Source: Lachnospiraceae bacterium
GTDB taxonomy: Bacteria; Bacillota; Clostridia; Lachnospirales; Lachnospiraceae
Assembly (NCBI GenBank): GCA_017434885.1
Contig: JAFSGE010000050.1
Coordinates: forward strand, 1-64,000
Direction: 5' to 3'
DNA: 64,000 nt
Shown here: positions 35,035-44,459 of the stretch, piece after piece
Layout of the letters: every line of letters begins with the position of its first letter
Numbering within the stretch: position 1 is the first letter of the stretch
Notes under the pieces: model-generated
Seen by the model: the letters and a program-made list of their open reading frames with translations, nothing else
What the model was told of the DNA's origin: nothing
Database searches by the model: none
Translations under genes and position numbers: made by a program

Positions 35035-36356
35035 TCAGAGAATTACTGGAAACGAAGCAGTACACCAGCCTCCGTCAGAAAATTGCCGATATGAATACCG
35101 CCGATATTGCGGCTGTCATGGAGGAAATGGAGGAAGAGGAACTGCTTAAAATTTTCCGGATTTTGCCTAAAAGCATGGCAGCGGATGTTTTTTCCTATTT
35201 GGAAGTGGACAGCCAGCAGTATATCATTACCAGGCTTTCTGAGCGTGAAGCAGGTAATATCATTGATAATCTGATGGCCGATGATGCTACTGACCTTTTG
35301 GAAGAAATGCCTGCCAATGTGGTCAAAAAATTGCTGGCCAGTGCCAGTGCGGAAACAAGAAGGGATATTAACCATTTGTTGCAATATCCCGAAGATTCTG
35401 CCGGAAGCATTATGACGGTGGAGTATGTTGATTTAAAAGAAAACATGACGGTGGAAGATGCCATTGCCCGTATCAGACAGGTGGGGCTTGACAGCGAAAC
35501 CATTAATATTTGCTATGTACTGGATTCCACGCGTAAACTGCTCGGAACAGTAGCGCTTCGTTATTTGTTAATCAGTCCGTCGGATGCTGTTATCGGCGAA
35601 ATCATGCATGAGAACGTAGTGTATGTAAATACCCTGATGGATCAGGAAGAGGTTGCAAGGCAATTCCAGAAGTACGACTTTATTGCAATGCCTGTAGTAG
35701 ACAATGAGGAGCGTCTTGTCGGTATTATTACTGTCGATGATATCGTGGACATTTTACAGGAAGAGGCTACCGAAGATATCGAAATGATGGCAGCGATGAT
35801 GCCTTCTGATAAGCCTTATATGAAAATGGGGATTTTTGAAATTGCCAAGCAGCGTATGCCATGGTTATTGCTCTTGATGATTTCGGCTACCCTGACAGGA
35901 AGTGTTCTGACTAAGTTTGAGAATGCACTGCTTGCGTATAGTGTGTTGCTGGCCTATATACCAATGCTGATGGGTACCGGCGGTAATGCCGGCGGTCAGA
36001 CAAGCGTTACCATTATCCGTGGTCTTTCGTTGAATGAAATTGAATTTGAAGATGCTTTCCGTGTGATTTGGAAGGAAATCCGCATTGCAGTGGTGTGCGG
36101 TGTAATCTTGGCGGGAGCCAATTTCTTAAAACTGTTGTGGTTTGATAAAGTGGGATTTTTAGTGGCGGCAGTGGTATGTCTGACACTGATAATTGTAGTA
36201 TTGCTTGCAAAAGTGGTAGGGTGTGTTTTACCTATTCTTGCAAAGAAAATCGGCTTCGACCCGGCGGTTATGGCAAGTCCGTTTATTACTACCATATTGG
36301 ATGTGCTGTCTTTGCTTGTTTATTTCCAGATGGCAAGCGTGTTACTTGGCATATAA
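35007..36356 (+). CDS. mgtE: Magnesium transporter MgtE
   Basis: Mg2+ channel of the inner membrane gated by cytoplasmic Mg2+. 449 residues. The N-terminal superhelix (ELLETKQYTSLRQKIADMN to ETRRDINHLLQYPEDSAGSIM), two CBS domains (about 130-255, ending VDDIVDILQEEATEDIEMM) and five C-terminal helices are in the normal order. The pore helix signature MLMGTGGNAGGQTS and FDPAVMASPFITTILD are intact. ATG 35007 follows AAAGGAG. Monocistronic, behind a 130-base leader with a short ORF. Confidence 0.96.
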   Translation: MEEIRDAEVIRELLETKQYTSLRQKIADMNTADIAAVMEEMEEEELLKIFRILPKSMAADVFSYLEVDSQQYIITRLSEREAGNIIDNLMADDATDLLEEMPANVVKKLLASASAETRRDINHLLQYPEDSAGSIMTVEYVDLKENMTVEDAIARIRQVGLDSETINICYVLDSTRKLLGTVALRYLLISPSDAVIGEIMHENVVYVNTLMDQEEVARQFQKYDFIAMPVVDNEERLVGIITVDDIVDILQEEATEDIEMMAAMMPSDKPYMKMGIFEIAKQRMPWLLLLMISATLTGSVLTKFENALLAYSVLLAYIPMLMGTGGNAGGQTSVTIIRGLSLNEIEFEDAFRVIWKEIRIAVVCGVILAGANFLKLLWFDKVGFLVAAVVCLTLIIVVLLAKVVGCVLPILAKKIGFDPAVMASPFITTILDVLSLLVYFQMASVLLGI

Positions 36357-36364
36357 GAGAATCA

Positions 36365-36431
36365 TTGCAACAGCGCAAAGCCTATAAAACTTTTTATAAA
36401 AGTTTTAAAAGGCTTTTTGCACTTGTTGCAA
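36365..36431. terminator. Long terminator hairpin after mgtE
   Basis: TTGCAACA (36365-36372)/TGTTGCAA (36424-36431) outer arms, then GCAAAGCCT/AGGCTTTTTGC and AAAACTTTT/AAAAGTTTT, form one extended imperfect stem between convergent genes. Confidence 0.75.
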
Positions 36432-36436
36432 TTTGA

Positions 36437-36770
36437 TTATGTTGTTGATCCGGCTAAACGTTTTCGTGCTTCGTCAACAACCTCCTGCGTGCATTCCGCG
36501 ATTGTCATGATAAGTTCGTCAGCTATGTTTTGACGCAACATGTTTTCGATAACTGATATTTTGCAAGAGTTGAAGCCATCTCGTTTTCCTTCTCTATACC
36601 CAGCTTTTTTATGGTCATCAAATGCTTTACACATGTTGTAAGTCTCCCTTCCGTTTTCGTATTGTTTAATATCTTCTAAGTTTGCATGAATTCCTGCAAT
36701 TCCTAAGATTGCGTTAATACTGTCTCTGTCCATTCTGTTGCACAGGGGGGCCCATTTGGCACCTCCTCTT
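36437..36770 (-). pseudogene. C-terminal remnant of an Rpn-family (PD-(D/E)XK) nuclease/transposase
   Basis: The readable product, KWAPLCNRMDRDSINAILG then YNMCKAFDDHKKAGYREGKR and a helical tail, resembles the C-terminal third of Rpn-family recombination-promoting nucleases, which are abundant in Lachnospiraceae. The N-terminal catalytic PD-(D/E)XK part is absent; homology-like reading continues upstream of the first ATG (36733) to about 36770 without a start. It is therefore a decayed mobile-element relic. The rest of the gap to typA (36771-36973) shows nothing recognisable. Confidence 0.6.
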
Positions 36771-36973
36771 ATTTAATTTTTATATAAGGGAGTACCAAGC
36801 AGAATAAGAAAGAAGAATTGTTCCAAAGATATGCAAGAGAATTCCCATATATGTGTTTAAATATTTGAATATACATTACCATGTACGTGAAATTTTGTCA
36901 AATAATAACATGATTAGTTCTAAATGAAAATTTGTAGATGAATCTAATTTCAAGACAGTAGGTGATAATAATA

Positions 36974-37026
36974 CCCCCACAATGTTTTGTTCGCATGCCC
37001 AAGAACAAATATTGTCGGGGGATTTT
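36974..37026 (-). terminator. Terminator of typA
   Basis: CCCCCACAAT...TTGTTC and GAACAAATATTGTCGGGG arms form a long imperfect stem just after the typA stop, followed by TATTATTAT on the minus strand. Confidence 0.65.
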
Positions 37027-37033
37027 CATTTTT

Positions 37034-38866
37034 TTATTTCACCTTCATCGCAGCACGTTTTCTCATGGTGGGGTCCAAAATCTTCTTTCTGATTCTAAGG
37101 GATTTCGGTGTTACCTCCAAAAGTTCATCCGTATCAATAAATTCCAGTGCCTGTTCCAGACTTAAAACCTTGGGAGGTGTTAAACGAAGCGCCTCATCTG
37201 CACTGGAGGAACGTGTATTGGTAAGCTGTTTTTTCTTGCAGACATTTAACTCAATGTCTTCTCCGCGTCCGTTCTGACCTACGACCATACCGGAATATAC
37301 CTTTTCACCGGGACTGATAAAGAGAGTACCTCGTTCCTGTGCATTATAAAGACCGTAGGTAATAGCTTCTCCGGCTTCAAATGCAATTAAGGAACCCTGT
37401 TTACGGTACTGGATATCCCCTTTGTAAGGACCGTAGCCGTCAAAAATACTGTTCATGATACCGTTACCCTTGGTATCAGTCATAAATTCACCGCGGTAGC
37501 CGATTAAACCTCTGGAAGGAATGGAAAATTCAAGTCTGGTATAACCGCCGCTGGCAGCTCCCATATTTTGAAGTTCTCCTTTTCGCTGGCTTAATTTCTC
37601 AATAACAGAGCCGGAAAATTCTTCCGGTACATCAATATAGCAGAGCTCCATGGGCTCTAGTTTTTTGCCGTTTTCATCTGTTTTGTAAAGAACCTCTGCC
37701 TTGCTGACCGCAAATTCATAGCCTTCGCGTCGCATGTTTTCGATTAATACGGACAAGTGTAATTCACCGCGTCCTGAAACCTTAAATGCTTCGGTAGTGT
37801 CTGTTTCTTCCACACGGAGAGACACATCTGTATTTAACTCGCGGAACAGTCGCTCGCGCAGATGTCTGCTGGTGACATATTTCCCTTCCTGACCTGCCAG
37901 AGGAGAATCATTTACAATGAAATGCATGGCAATGGTAGGCTCCGATATTTTTTGGAACGGAATGGGAGTGGGATTTTCAGGAGAACACAGGGTATCACCG
38001 ATGTGAATATCGGAAATACCGGAAATCGCAACAATGGAACCGACGCCTGCCTGAGTTACTTCCACTTTATTCAATCCGTCAAATTCATACAATTTACTGA
38101 TTTTTACTTTTTGGCGTTTGTCAGGGTCATGATGGTTTACGATGACAACTTCCTGATTAACCTTCACAATACCGTTGTCAACCTTGCCAACACCGATTCG
38201 TCCCACATATTCATTGTAATCAATGGTACTGATTAAAACCTGGGTTCCGGCATCAGGGTCACCTTCCGGTGCAGGAATATAGTCGAGAATGGTTTCAAAC
38301 AGGGGAACCATGTTTGTTCCCTGCTCGTTGACATCAAGAGAAGCAATGCCTGATTTAGCAGATGCAAAAATAAAGGGACAGTCAAGCTGTTCTTCACTTG
38401 CATCTAATTCAATGAAAAGTTCAAGAACTTCATCGATAACTTCGTTTGGACGTGCTTCCGGTCTGTCAATTTTATTGATACATACAATAACAGGAAGCTG
38501 AAGCTCTAATGCTTTACGGAGTACGAATTTGGTCTGAGGCATAGCACCTTCAAAGGCATCTACAACCAGAACTACACCGTTTACCATTTTCAGAACACGT
38601 TCCACTTCGCCGCCGAAGTCCGCATGTCCCGGTGTATCTATAATGTTAATCTTTGTATTTTTATAAGTAACTGCAGTGTTTTTGGACAGGATAGTAATAC
38701 CGCGTTCTCTTTCGATATCGCCGGAGTCCATAACACGCTCTGCCACATCCTGATTTTCGCGGAATACACCACTTTGCTTTAACAGCTCATCCACCAAAGT
38801 TGTTTTACCGTGGTCAACATGAGCAATAATTGCAATATTTCTTACGTCTTCTCGTTTTTGGTTCAT
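37034..38866 (-). CDS. typA: GTPase TypA/BipA
   Basis: Ribosome-associated translational GTPase linked to stress adaptation and 50S assembly. G1 [16 protein letters not shown]2 ERERGITI, G3 DTPGHADF, G4 NKID and G5 ASAK are present, followed by EF-G-like domains II, III and V and the BipA-specific C-terminal domain ([34 protein letters not shown]). 610 residues, normal. Transcribed divergently from the SSB-like gene. Confidence 0.97.
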   Translation of the reverse strand: MNQKREDVRNIAIIAHVDHGKTTLVDELLKQSGVFRENQDVAERVMDSGDIERERGITILSKNTAVTYKNTKINIIDTPGHADFGGEVERVLKMVNGVVLVVDAFEGAMPQTKFVLRKALELQLPVIVCINKIDRPEARPNEVIDEVLELFIELDASEEQLDCPFIFASAKSGIASLDVNEQGTNMVPLFETILDYIPAPEGDPDAGTQVLISTIDYNEYVGRIGVGKVDNGIVKVNQEVVIVNHHDPDKRQKVKISKLYEFDGLNKVEVTQAGVGSIVAISGISDIHIGDTLCSPENPTPIPFQKISEPTIAMHFIVNDSPLAGQEGKYVTSRHLRERLFRELNTDVSLRVEETDTTEAFKVSGRGELHLSVLIENMRREGYEFAVSKAEVLYKTDENGKKLEPMELCYIDVPEEFSGSVIEKLSQRKGELQNMGAASGGYTRLEFSIPSRGLIGYRGEFMTDTKGNGIMNSIFDGYGPYKGDIQYRKQGSLIAFEAGEAITYGLYNAQERGTLFISPGEKVYSGMVVGQNGRGEDIELNVCKKKQLTNTRSSSADEALRLTPPKVLSLEQALEFIDTDELLEVTPKSLRIRKKILDPTMRKRAAMKVK

Positions 38867-39055
38867 AATTTTACCTTTCCATACTATATTTACATCATCT
38901 CAAAACTGTATCAGTATAGCACCACAAATGAGTATTGTAAATAAGCAGAGTGCAAAAAAACGCGATACTTAACAGTTCTGAAAAGGAATAAAAAGTGATA
39001 TAAATAATAATGCATACAGGAAAAAATTCTTAAAGTGTAAGAAGGGAGAACAACA

Positions 39056-39709
39056 ATGACAGATAAGGTGATTGAAAACAACCAGGTGGTGATTATGGGA
39101 GAAATCGTGAGTGATTTCGTATTCAGCCACGAAATTTTCGGAGAAGGCTTTTACATGGTAGATGTAAAAGTGGCGCGTCTTAGTGATTCCAGCGATATTA
39201 TTCCGCTGATGGTATCGGAGCGTCTTTTGGATGTGGATGCAGATTATAAAGGAAGAAACATTATGGTTTCCGGTCAGTTCCGCTCCTACAACAGACATGA
39301 GGAGAGAAAGAACAGGCTTGTCCTTTCCGTGTTTGCAAGAGAAATTGAATTTGTGGAAGAAATTGAAGAGAGTGCAAAATCCAACCAGATTTATCTGGAT
39401 GGTTATATTTGTAAAGAGCCTGTTTACAGAAAAACACCTCTTGGAAGGGAAATTGCGGATTTGCTCCTTGCAGTAAACAGACCTTACGGAAAAAGCGATT
39501 ACATTCCCTGCATTTGCTGGGGAAGAAACGCAAGATATGCCAATAACTTTCATGTAGGAACCCGATGCGAAATTTGGGGAAGAATTCAGAGCAGAGAATA
39601 TATGAAAAAGCTTTCCGAAGAACAGGTGGAAAAAAGAGTGGCATATGAAGTGTCTGTGAGTAAATTAGAGTTATCCGAAGATTTTGACGAGAATCCGATT
39701 CGGGCATAG
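39056..39709 (+). CDS. SSB-like protein with two OB-fold segments
   Basis: Probable single-stranded nucleic-acid binding protein. Residues 8-105 (NNQVVIMGEIVSDFVFSHE, IMVSGQFRSYNRH) and 113-205 (NQIYLDGYICKEPVYRKT, EIADLLLAVNR, DYIPCICWGRNARYANN, VGTRCEIWGRIQSREY) each look like an OB fold; the second matches bacterial SSB best. 217 residues with no acidic C-terminal tip of the DDDIPF type, so it is not the main replication SSB. Ribosome binding site AAGGGAG. Confidence 0.8.
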   Translation: MTDKVIENNQVVIMGEIVSDFVFSHEIFGEGFYMVDVKVARLSDSSDIIPLMVSERLLDVDADYKGRNIMVSGQFRSYNRHEERKNRLVLSVFAREIEFVEEIEESAKSNQIYLDGYICKEPVYRKTPLGREIADLLLAVNRPYGKSDYIPCICWGRNARYANNFHVGTRCEIWGRIQSREYMKKLSEEQVEKRVAYEVSVSKLELSEDFDENPIRA

Positions 39710-39850
39710 GGCGGTTTGCGACTGCTGCCGACATTAAGTAAACAAGTAGGTACTGTGTCATATATTGCTTTTTAAGCACTTCTATGATATGATAGACAAC
39801 GGATATGTAACTATTTTTTGGTTGAAAAATATTCATATGAGGTGTAGCGT

Positions 39851-40348
39851 ATGGGACAGGGTCTGGTACATATTTACAGTGGGGACGGACATGGAAAATC
39901 GCCGGCAGCGCTTGGGCAGGCAGTGATGTCTGCAGCGGCAGGTGAAGCAGTTGTAATTATTCAGTTTTTAAAAGAAAAAGGATTGAACGACTCAGAGTTT
40001 ATCAGCAGGCTGGAACCGGAAGTTAAGATTTTCCGTTTTGAAAAATCGGAAGGAAATTTTGATGAACTTTCCGAGGAAAAGAAAGCTGAGGAAATCATTA
40101 ATATCAAAAACGGGCTCAATTTTGCAAAAAAAGTGCTTACTACCGGGGAATGTGATTTGCTGATTCTGGATGAGGTGCTTGGTCTTGTGGATAATCATAT
40201 TATTACCGTTGAGGATTTGAAGAATCTGATTGATGCAAGAGACGAGGAAACCGATATTATTATGACCGGCATTGCTATGAATGATGAGCTTTGCATGATG
40301 GCGGATGAAATATCCAAAATCGAAACAATGAAATTTAAGTGTTGGTAA
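39851..40348 (+). CDS. cobO: Cob(I)yrinic acid a,c-diamide adenosyltransferase
   Basis: ATP:corrinoid adenosyltransferase of the CobA/CobO/BtuR type, used in B12 synthesis or salvage. 165 residues. The P-loop is YSGDGHGKSPAALGQAVMSA (the usual form has GKGKTTAA), followed by VVIIQFLKEKG and the Walker B-like DLLILDEVLGLVD. No other cobalamin gene is nearby, so salvage is the more likely role. Confidence 0.9.
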   Translation: MGQGLVHIYSGDGHGKSPAALGQAVMSAAAGEAVVIIQFLKEKGLNDSEFISRLEPEVKIFRFEKSEGNFDELSEEKKAEEIINIKNGLNFAKKVLTTGECDLLILDEVLGLVDNHIITVEDLKNLIDARDEETDIIMTGIAMNDELCMMADEISKIETMKFKCW

Positions 40349-40354
40349 GAAATC

Positions 40355-40410
40355 AAATAATCATGGTATCTATGCATTGACAGCGGTCTTGCAAGATGCT
40401 ATGATTATTT
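40355..40410 (+). terminator. Terminator of cobO overlapping the dapA promoter
   Basis: AAATAATCATGGTATC (40355-40370) and GATGCTATGATTATTT (40395-40410) pair over 16 bases with two G-U wobbles, ending in T residues. Confidence 0.75.
40377..40405 (+). promoter_or_regulatory. Promoter of dapA operon, nested in the cobO terminator
   Basis: TTGACA (40377-40382) lies in the hairpin loop, a 17-base spacer follows, and TATGAT (40400-40405) lies in the 3' arm. It is about 25 bases before the lysine aptamer. Confidence 0.8.
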
Positions 40411-40427
40411 TAATGTAACAATTACAT

Positions 40428-40603
40428 AGACGAGATAGAGGTTGCGTGTTTTATGAGTAATTTTTTGGATGTGGCAGTCACATGAGAAGAAAAATGAAAG
40501 GAAAAAACGCCGAAAGGATTTGACGTACTGCAGGCAGGTTCTTGGGCATACAGTTAAGAGCTGTATGACTGTCATCAAAAGTTTTTTGATGTTGCGCTAT
40601 CCG
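40428..40603 (+). promoter_or_regulatory. Lysine riboswitch (L box)
   Basis: The aptamer landmarks occur in order: GAGATAGAGGTTGCG, ATGAGTA, GAAAGGAAAAAACGCCGAAAG, GCAGGTTCTTGGGCA, GACTGTCATC with hairpin CATCAAAA/TTTTTGATG, and the closing GCGCTATC that pairs with GATAG of P1. This matches the B. subtilis lysC L box layout. It precedes dapA-dapB and, with the terminator, fills the 383-base gap. Lysine is expected to switch the operon off. Confidence 0.93.
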
Positions 40604-40621
40604 ATGAAGATGTAGGTATGG

Positions 40622-40652
40622 TCGGTGCGCGTAGTGTGTGCCGATATTTTTT
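40622..40652 (+). terminator. Lysine riboswitch terminator
   Basis: TCGGTGCGC (40622-40630) pairs with GTGTGTGCCGA (ending 40644), including G-U pairs, followed by TATTTTTT. Confidence 0.75.
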
Positions 40653-40731
40653 CGTACTTTTATACGAAGATTCATTAGAAAGCTTATCGTTATATGTAAA
40701 ATAACTTATCACCCATAAGGAGGAGAAAATT

Positions 40732-41616
40732 ATGGCAGTATTTAAAGGAGCAGGTGTTGCGATTGTTACACCTTTCAAAGCAAACGGAGAAGTAAACTAT
40801 GAGAAGTTCGCGGAATTAATTGAGTTCCAGATTGCAAACGGTACAGATGCGATTATCGTTTGCGGTACAACAGGAGAATCTTCCACGCTCACACATGAAG
40901 AGCATTTGGATGTTATCAAATATTGTGCAGAGAAGGTTGCAGGCAGAGTACCTGTTGTGGCAGGAACCGGTTCTAACTGTACAGAGACAGCTATTTATCT
41001 TTCTACAGAAGCAGAAAAGTATGGCGTGGACGGATTACTTCTGGTATCCCCTTACTACAACAAGGCAACACAGAAAGGCTTATATGCACATTACAAAGCA
41101 GTAGCTGACTCAGTAAAGATTCCTTGTATTCTTTACAATGTGCCCAGCCGTACAGGATGTAACATTCTGCCTGAAACAGTAGTAAAGCTTTGCACGGAGG
41201 TGGAGAATATCGTAGGTGTGAAGGAAGCAAGCGGCAATATTTCCCAGATTGCAAAACTGATGCATCTTGCGCAGGGCAAGGTAGATTTATATTCCGGTAA
41301 CGATGACCAGATTGTACCGATTATGTCCCTTGGCGGAATCGGTGTTATTTCCGTACTTTCCAATGTAGCACCCAGGCAGACACATGACATTTGTGCAAAG
41401 TTTTTTGAAGGCGATATTGCGGGTAGTGTGGCAGAACAGCTTCGTGCGATTCCTCTGTGTGATGCATTGTTCTGCGAGGTTAACCCTATCCCTGTAAAGA
41501 AAGCCCTTAACCTGATGGGAAAGGAGGCAGGACCTATGCGTATGCCTCTTACCGAGATGGAAGATGCTAATGCCGCTAAATTAGAAAAGGCTATGAAGGA
41601 TTACGGTATTTTATAA
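40732..41616 (+). CDS. dapA: 4-hydroxy-tetrahydrodipicolinate synthase
   Basis: Condenses pyruvate with aspartate semialdehyde, the first committed step towards DAP and lysine. 294 residues. Signatures: GVAIVTPFKANGEVNY, CGTTGESSTLTHEEH, VSPYYNKATQKGLYAHY, ILYNVPSRTGCN (catalytic Tyr) and VGVKEASGN (Schiff-base Lys). ATG 40732 follows AAGGAGGAG. Under the lysine riboswitch and followed by dapB. Confidence 0.97.
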   Translation: MAVFKGAGVAIVTPFKANGEVNYEKFAELIEFQIANGTDAIIVCGTTGESSTLTHEEHLDVIKYCAEKVAGRVPVVAGTGSNCTETAIYLSTEAEKYGVDGLLLVSPYYNKATQKGLYAHYKAVADSVKIPCILYNVPSRTGCNILPETVVKLCTEVENIVGVKEASGNISQIAKLMHLAQGKVDLYSGNDDQIVPIMSLGGIGVISVLSNVAPRQTHDICAKFFEGDIAGSVAEQLRAIPLCDALFCEVNPIPVKKALNLMGKEAGPMRMPLTEMEDANAAKLEKAMKDYGIL

Positions 41617-41664
41617 GTAACAGATGGCACGTGCATATGGCACGGTGCATCAGGAGGGATGACA

Positions 41665-42420
41665 ATGACAAAAGTAATTATGCATGGTTGCAACGGAAAA
41701 ATGGGAAAGACCATTGCCGGATTAATTGCAACAGATGACAGTATAGAACTGGTAGCAGGTGTAGATGCATTTGATGACGGAAGCAATGCATTCCCTGTAT
41801 TTAAGACTATCGCGGATTGCGATGTGGAGGCGGATGCCATTATTGATTTCAGCGCTGCGCCGGCAGTGGACGGACTGCTTGACTACTGCGTGGAGAAGCA
41901 GATTCCCTGTGTGCTTTGTACCACAGGTCTTTCCGAGCAGCAGCTTGCAAGAGTAAATGAGGCATCCGGAAAGGTGGCAATTTTGAAATCCGCCAATATG
42001 TCACTTGGAATCAATATGCTTCTGAAATTGTTAAAAGAGGCAACACAGGTGCTTGCGCCTGCAGGATTTGATATTGAAATCGTTGAAAAGCATCACAATT
42101 TAAAAGTAGATGCACCCAGCGGTACAGCACTTGCACTTGGTGATTCCATAAATGAAGTGCTTAATAATGAATATGAATATGTATATGACAGAAGTGCAAG
42201 AAGAGAAAAACGTCCTGTTAAGGAAATCGGATTTTCCGCAGTCAGAGGCGGTACGATTGTCGGTGACCACGATGTAATCTTTGCAGGTGCCGACGAAGTA
42301 ATCACTTTCTCACATACAGCATATTCCAAGGCGGTATTCGGAAAAGGCGCTATTCAGGCAGCTAAATTCCTTAAGGGTAAGCCTGCCGGACTTTATAATA
42401 TGAGTGATGTAATTGGTTAG
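41665..42420 (+). CDS. dapB: 4-hydroxy-tetrahydrodipicolinate reductase
   Basis: NAD(P)H-dependent reductase following DapA. The dinucleotide fold starts MHGCNGKMGKTIAG; the catalytic and substrate-binding segments are EIVEKHHNLKVDAPSGTALA and GFSAVRGGTIVGDHDVIFAG. 251 residues. An in-frame ATG at 41659 abuts the ribosome binding site AGGAGGG, so ATG 41665 is preferred. Ends 13 bases before fbp, so fbp may be partly under lysine control as well. Confidence 0.96.
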   Translation: MTKVIMHGCNGKMGKTIAGLIATDDSIELVAGVDAFDDGSNAFPVFKTIADCDVEADAIIDFSAAPAVDGLLDYCVEKQIPCVLCTTGLSEQQLARVNEASGKVAILKSANMSLGINMLLKLLKEATQVLAPAGFDIEIVEKHHNLKVDAPSGTALALGDSINEVLNNEYEYVYDRSARREKRPVKEIGFSAVRGGTIVGDHDVIFAGADEVITFSHTAYSKAVFGKGAIQAAKFLKGKPAGLYNMSDVIG

Positions 42421-42433
42421 AGGATAAATTGTT

Positions 42434-44395
42434 ATGAGCGAAATGGACTTAATGCAGCAAAAATATCTGAAGCTTTTGGCGGAACAGTATCCGAATATTG
42501 CGGCAGCATCCACGGAAATCATCAACCTGCAGGCAATTCTGAATCTGCCTAAAGGAACAGAGCATTTCCTTACGGATATTCATGGTGAGTATGAACAGTT
42601 TAATCATGTACTCAAAAACGGCTCCGGTGCCGTAAGGCGTCAGATAGACGAAGAATTCGGAAATACCTTAAGTAACAAGGATAAAAAATCTCTTGCAACA
42701 CTGATTTATTATCCTCATGAGAAACTGGATATTGTGGCGCAGGAAGAGGACAATATTGAGGACTGGTACAAAATTACGCTTCACAGACTGGTGCAGATAA
42801 CCAAAAAGGTAGCGTCTAAATATACCCGCTCCAAGGTGCGTAAAGCACTTCCTAAGGATTTTGCTTATATTATTGAGGAATTGATAACCGAAAAAGCAGA
42901 GGTTTCCGACAAGGAAGGCTATTACAATGAGATTGTGCATACTATTATCCGAATCGGAAGAGCCAGAGAGTTTATTACAGCATTGTGCTATCTGATTCAG
43001 AGACTGGTAATCGACCACCTTCATATAGTGGGAGATATTTATGACAGAGGTCCCGGTCCCCATATGATTATGGATACTCTGATGAACTACCATTCTGTGG
43101 ATGTTCAGTGGGGAAATCATGATATTGTGTGGATGGGAGCAGCCTGCGGACATTTACCTTGTATTGCAACGGTAATCCGAATTGCGGCCAGATACGGCAG
43201 TCTTGATACATTGGAGGAAGGGTACGGAATTAACTTAATTCCTCTTGCCACCTTTGCACTTGAGACTTATAAGGATGTAAATTGTGATGCATTTGCGATT
43301 AAGTTTAATACCGATTATAACACCAAAGACTTGAGCCTTGATATGAAAATTCACAAGGCAATCGCCATGATTCAGTTTAAACTGGAAGGTCAGTTGATTA
43401 AAAAGCATCCTGAATTTATGATGGATGACAGACTGCTTCTTGACAAAATAGATTATGACAAAAAGACAGTGGTTGCTTACGGCAAAGAATATGAAATGAA
43501 GGATACGCAGTTCCCTACCGTTGACCCGGCAGACCCTTACAATCTGACGCCGGATGAAGAACAGGTAATGGAGCGAATCCGTCAGGCGTTTTTGAAATGT
43601 GAAAAGCTGCAGCGACACGTACGTTTTATGTTTTCCAACGGTGGACTTTACAAGGTTCACAATTCCAATCTGCTTTACCATGGATGTGTGCCTCTTGATG
43701 AAAACGGTAATTTTAAGTCTGTAAACGTGGACGGCAAGGAATATAAAGGAAGAGCACTGTACGATGTGCTGGATAATTATGCCAGAAAGGGTTATTATGC
43801 CAAGAATGACCCCATGGATATGCGTAATGCTCAGGATTATATTTGGTATATCTGGGCAGGACCCAATTCTCCGGTATTCGGCAAGGACAAAATGACTACC
43901 TTTGAACGATATTTTATTGCAGACAAAGAGGCTCACAAGGAGACAAAGAACAGCTATTATTCCATGATGGATAACGAGGATATTCTCAATAAAATCCTGA
44001 AAGAATTTGGGCTTGATACAGGAAAATCCCATATCATTAACGGGCACGTTCCCGTAGAACTGAAAAAAGGAGAAACACCTATTAAATGTGACGGAAAGTT
44101 GCTTGTTATCGATGGTGGTTTTTCCAAGGCTTATCAAAATAAAACGGGAATTGCAGGATATACTCTTGTGGCCAATTCCCATGGCATGCGTCTGGTTGCA
44201 CACGAACCATTTGAATCCATGGAATCTGCGATTATCCATGAATCGGATATTTTTTCTGATTCTACGATTGTGGAGACAGCAGCTACCAGAATACGGGTAG
44301 CGGATACGGATATCGGGCGTGAACTCAAAGAAAGCATCAAGCAATTGGAACAGCTTTTGCAGGCGTACAGAGACGGTATTATTGTAGAAAAATAA
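42434..44395 (+). CDS. fbp: Fructose-1,6-bisphosphatase, class III
   Basis: Gluconeogenic phosphatase of the Firmicute class, built on a metallophosphoesterase core and unrelated to class I enzymes. The metal motifs are LTDIHGEYEQFNHVL, VGDIYDRGPGPH and WGNHDIVWMG, with later histidines in INGHVPVELKKGE and LVANSHGMRLVAHEPF. 653 residues, normal. It overlaps no neighbour but follows dapB closely without an obvious promoter. Confidence 0.95.
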   Translation: MSEMDLMQQKYLKLLAEQYPNIAAASTEIINLQAILNLPKGTEHFLTDIHGEYEQFNHVLKNGSGAVRRQIDEEFGNTLSNKDKKSLATLIYYPHEKLDIVAQEEDNIEDWYKITLHRLVQITKKVASKYTRSKVRKALPKDFAYIIEELITEKAEVSDKEGYYNEIVHTIIRIGRAREFITALCYLIQRLVIDHLHIVGDIYDRGPGPHMIMDTLMNYHSVDVQWGNHDIVWMGAACGHLPCIATVIRIAARYGSLDTLEEGYGINLIPLATFALETYKDVNCDAFAIKFNTDYNTKDLSLDMKIHKAIAMIQFKLEGQLIKKHPEFMMDDRLLLDKIDYDKKTVVAYGKEYEMKDTQFPTVDPADPYNLTPDEEQVMERIRQAFLKCEKLQRHVRFMFSNGGLYKVHNSNLLYHGCVPLDENGNFKSVNVDGKEYKGRALYDVLDNYARKGYYAKNDPMDMRNAQDYIWYIWAGPNSPVFGKDKMTTFERYFIADKEAHKETKNSYYSMMDNEDILNKILKEFGLDTGKSHIINGHVPVELKKGETPIKCDGKLLVIDGGFSKAYQNKTGIAGYTLVANSHGMRLVAHEPFESMESAIIHESDIFSDSTIVETAATRIRVADTDIGRELKESIKQLEQLLQAYRDGIIVEK

Positions 44396-44403
44396 GTAGA
44401 TTG

Positions 44404-44434
44404 AGAGCTGCTCTTAAAAAAGGGCAGCTCTTTT
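44404..44434. terminator. Terminator after fbp
   Basis: AGAGCTGC (44404-44411) and GCAGCTCT (44424-44431) arms followed by TTTT. Confidence 0.85.
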
Positions 44435-44459
44435 ATGCATGTTGGTGCGTGTAAATTAT

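Noticed and set aside
43235-44344. 369-codon minus-strand ORF
   Set aside because: It is entirely antisense to fbp, whose motifs are unmistakable; the translated product shows no family features.
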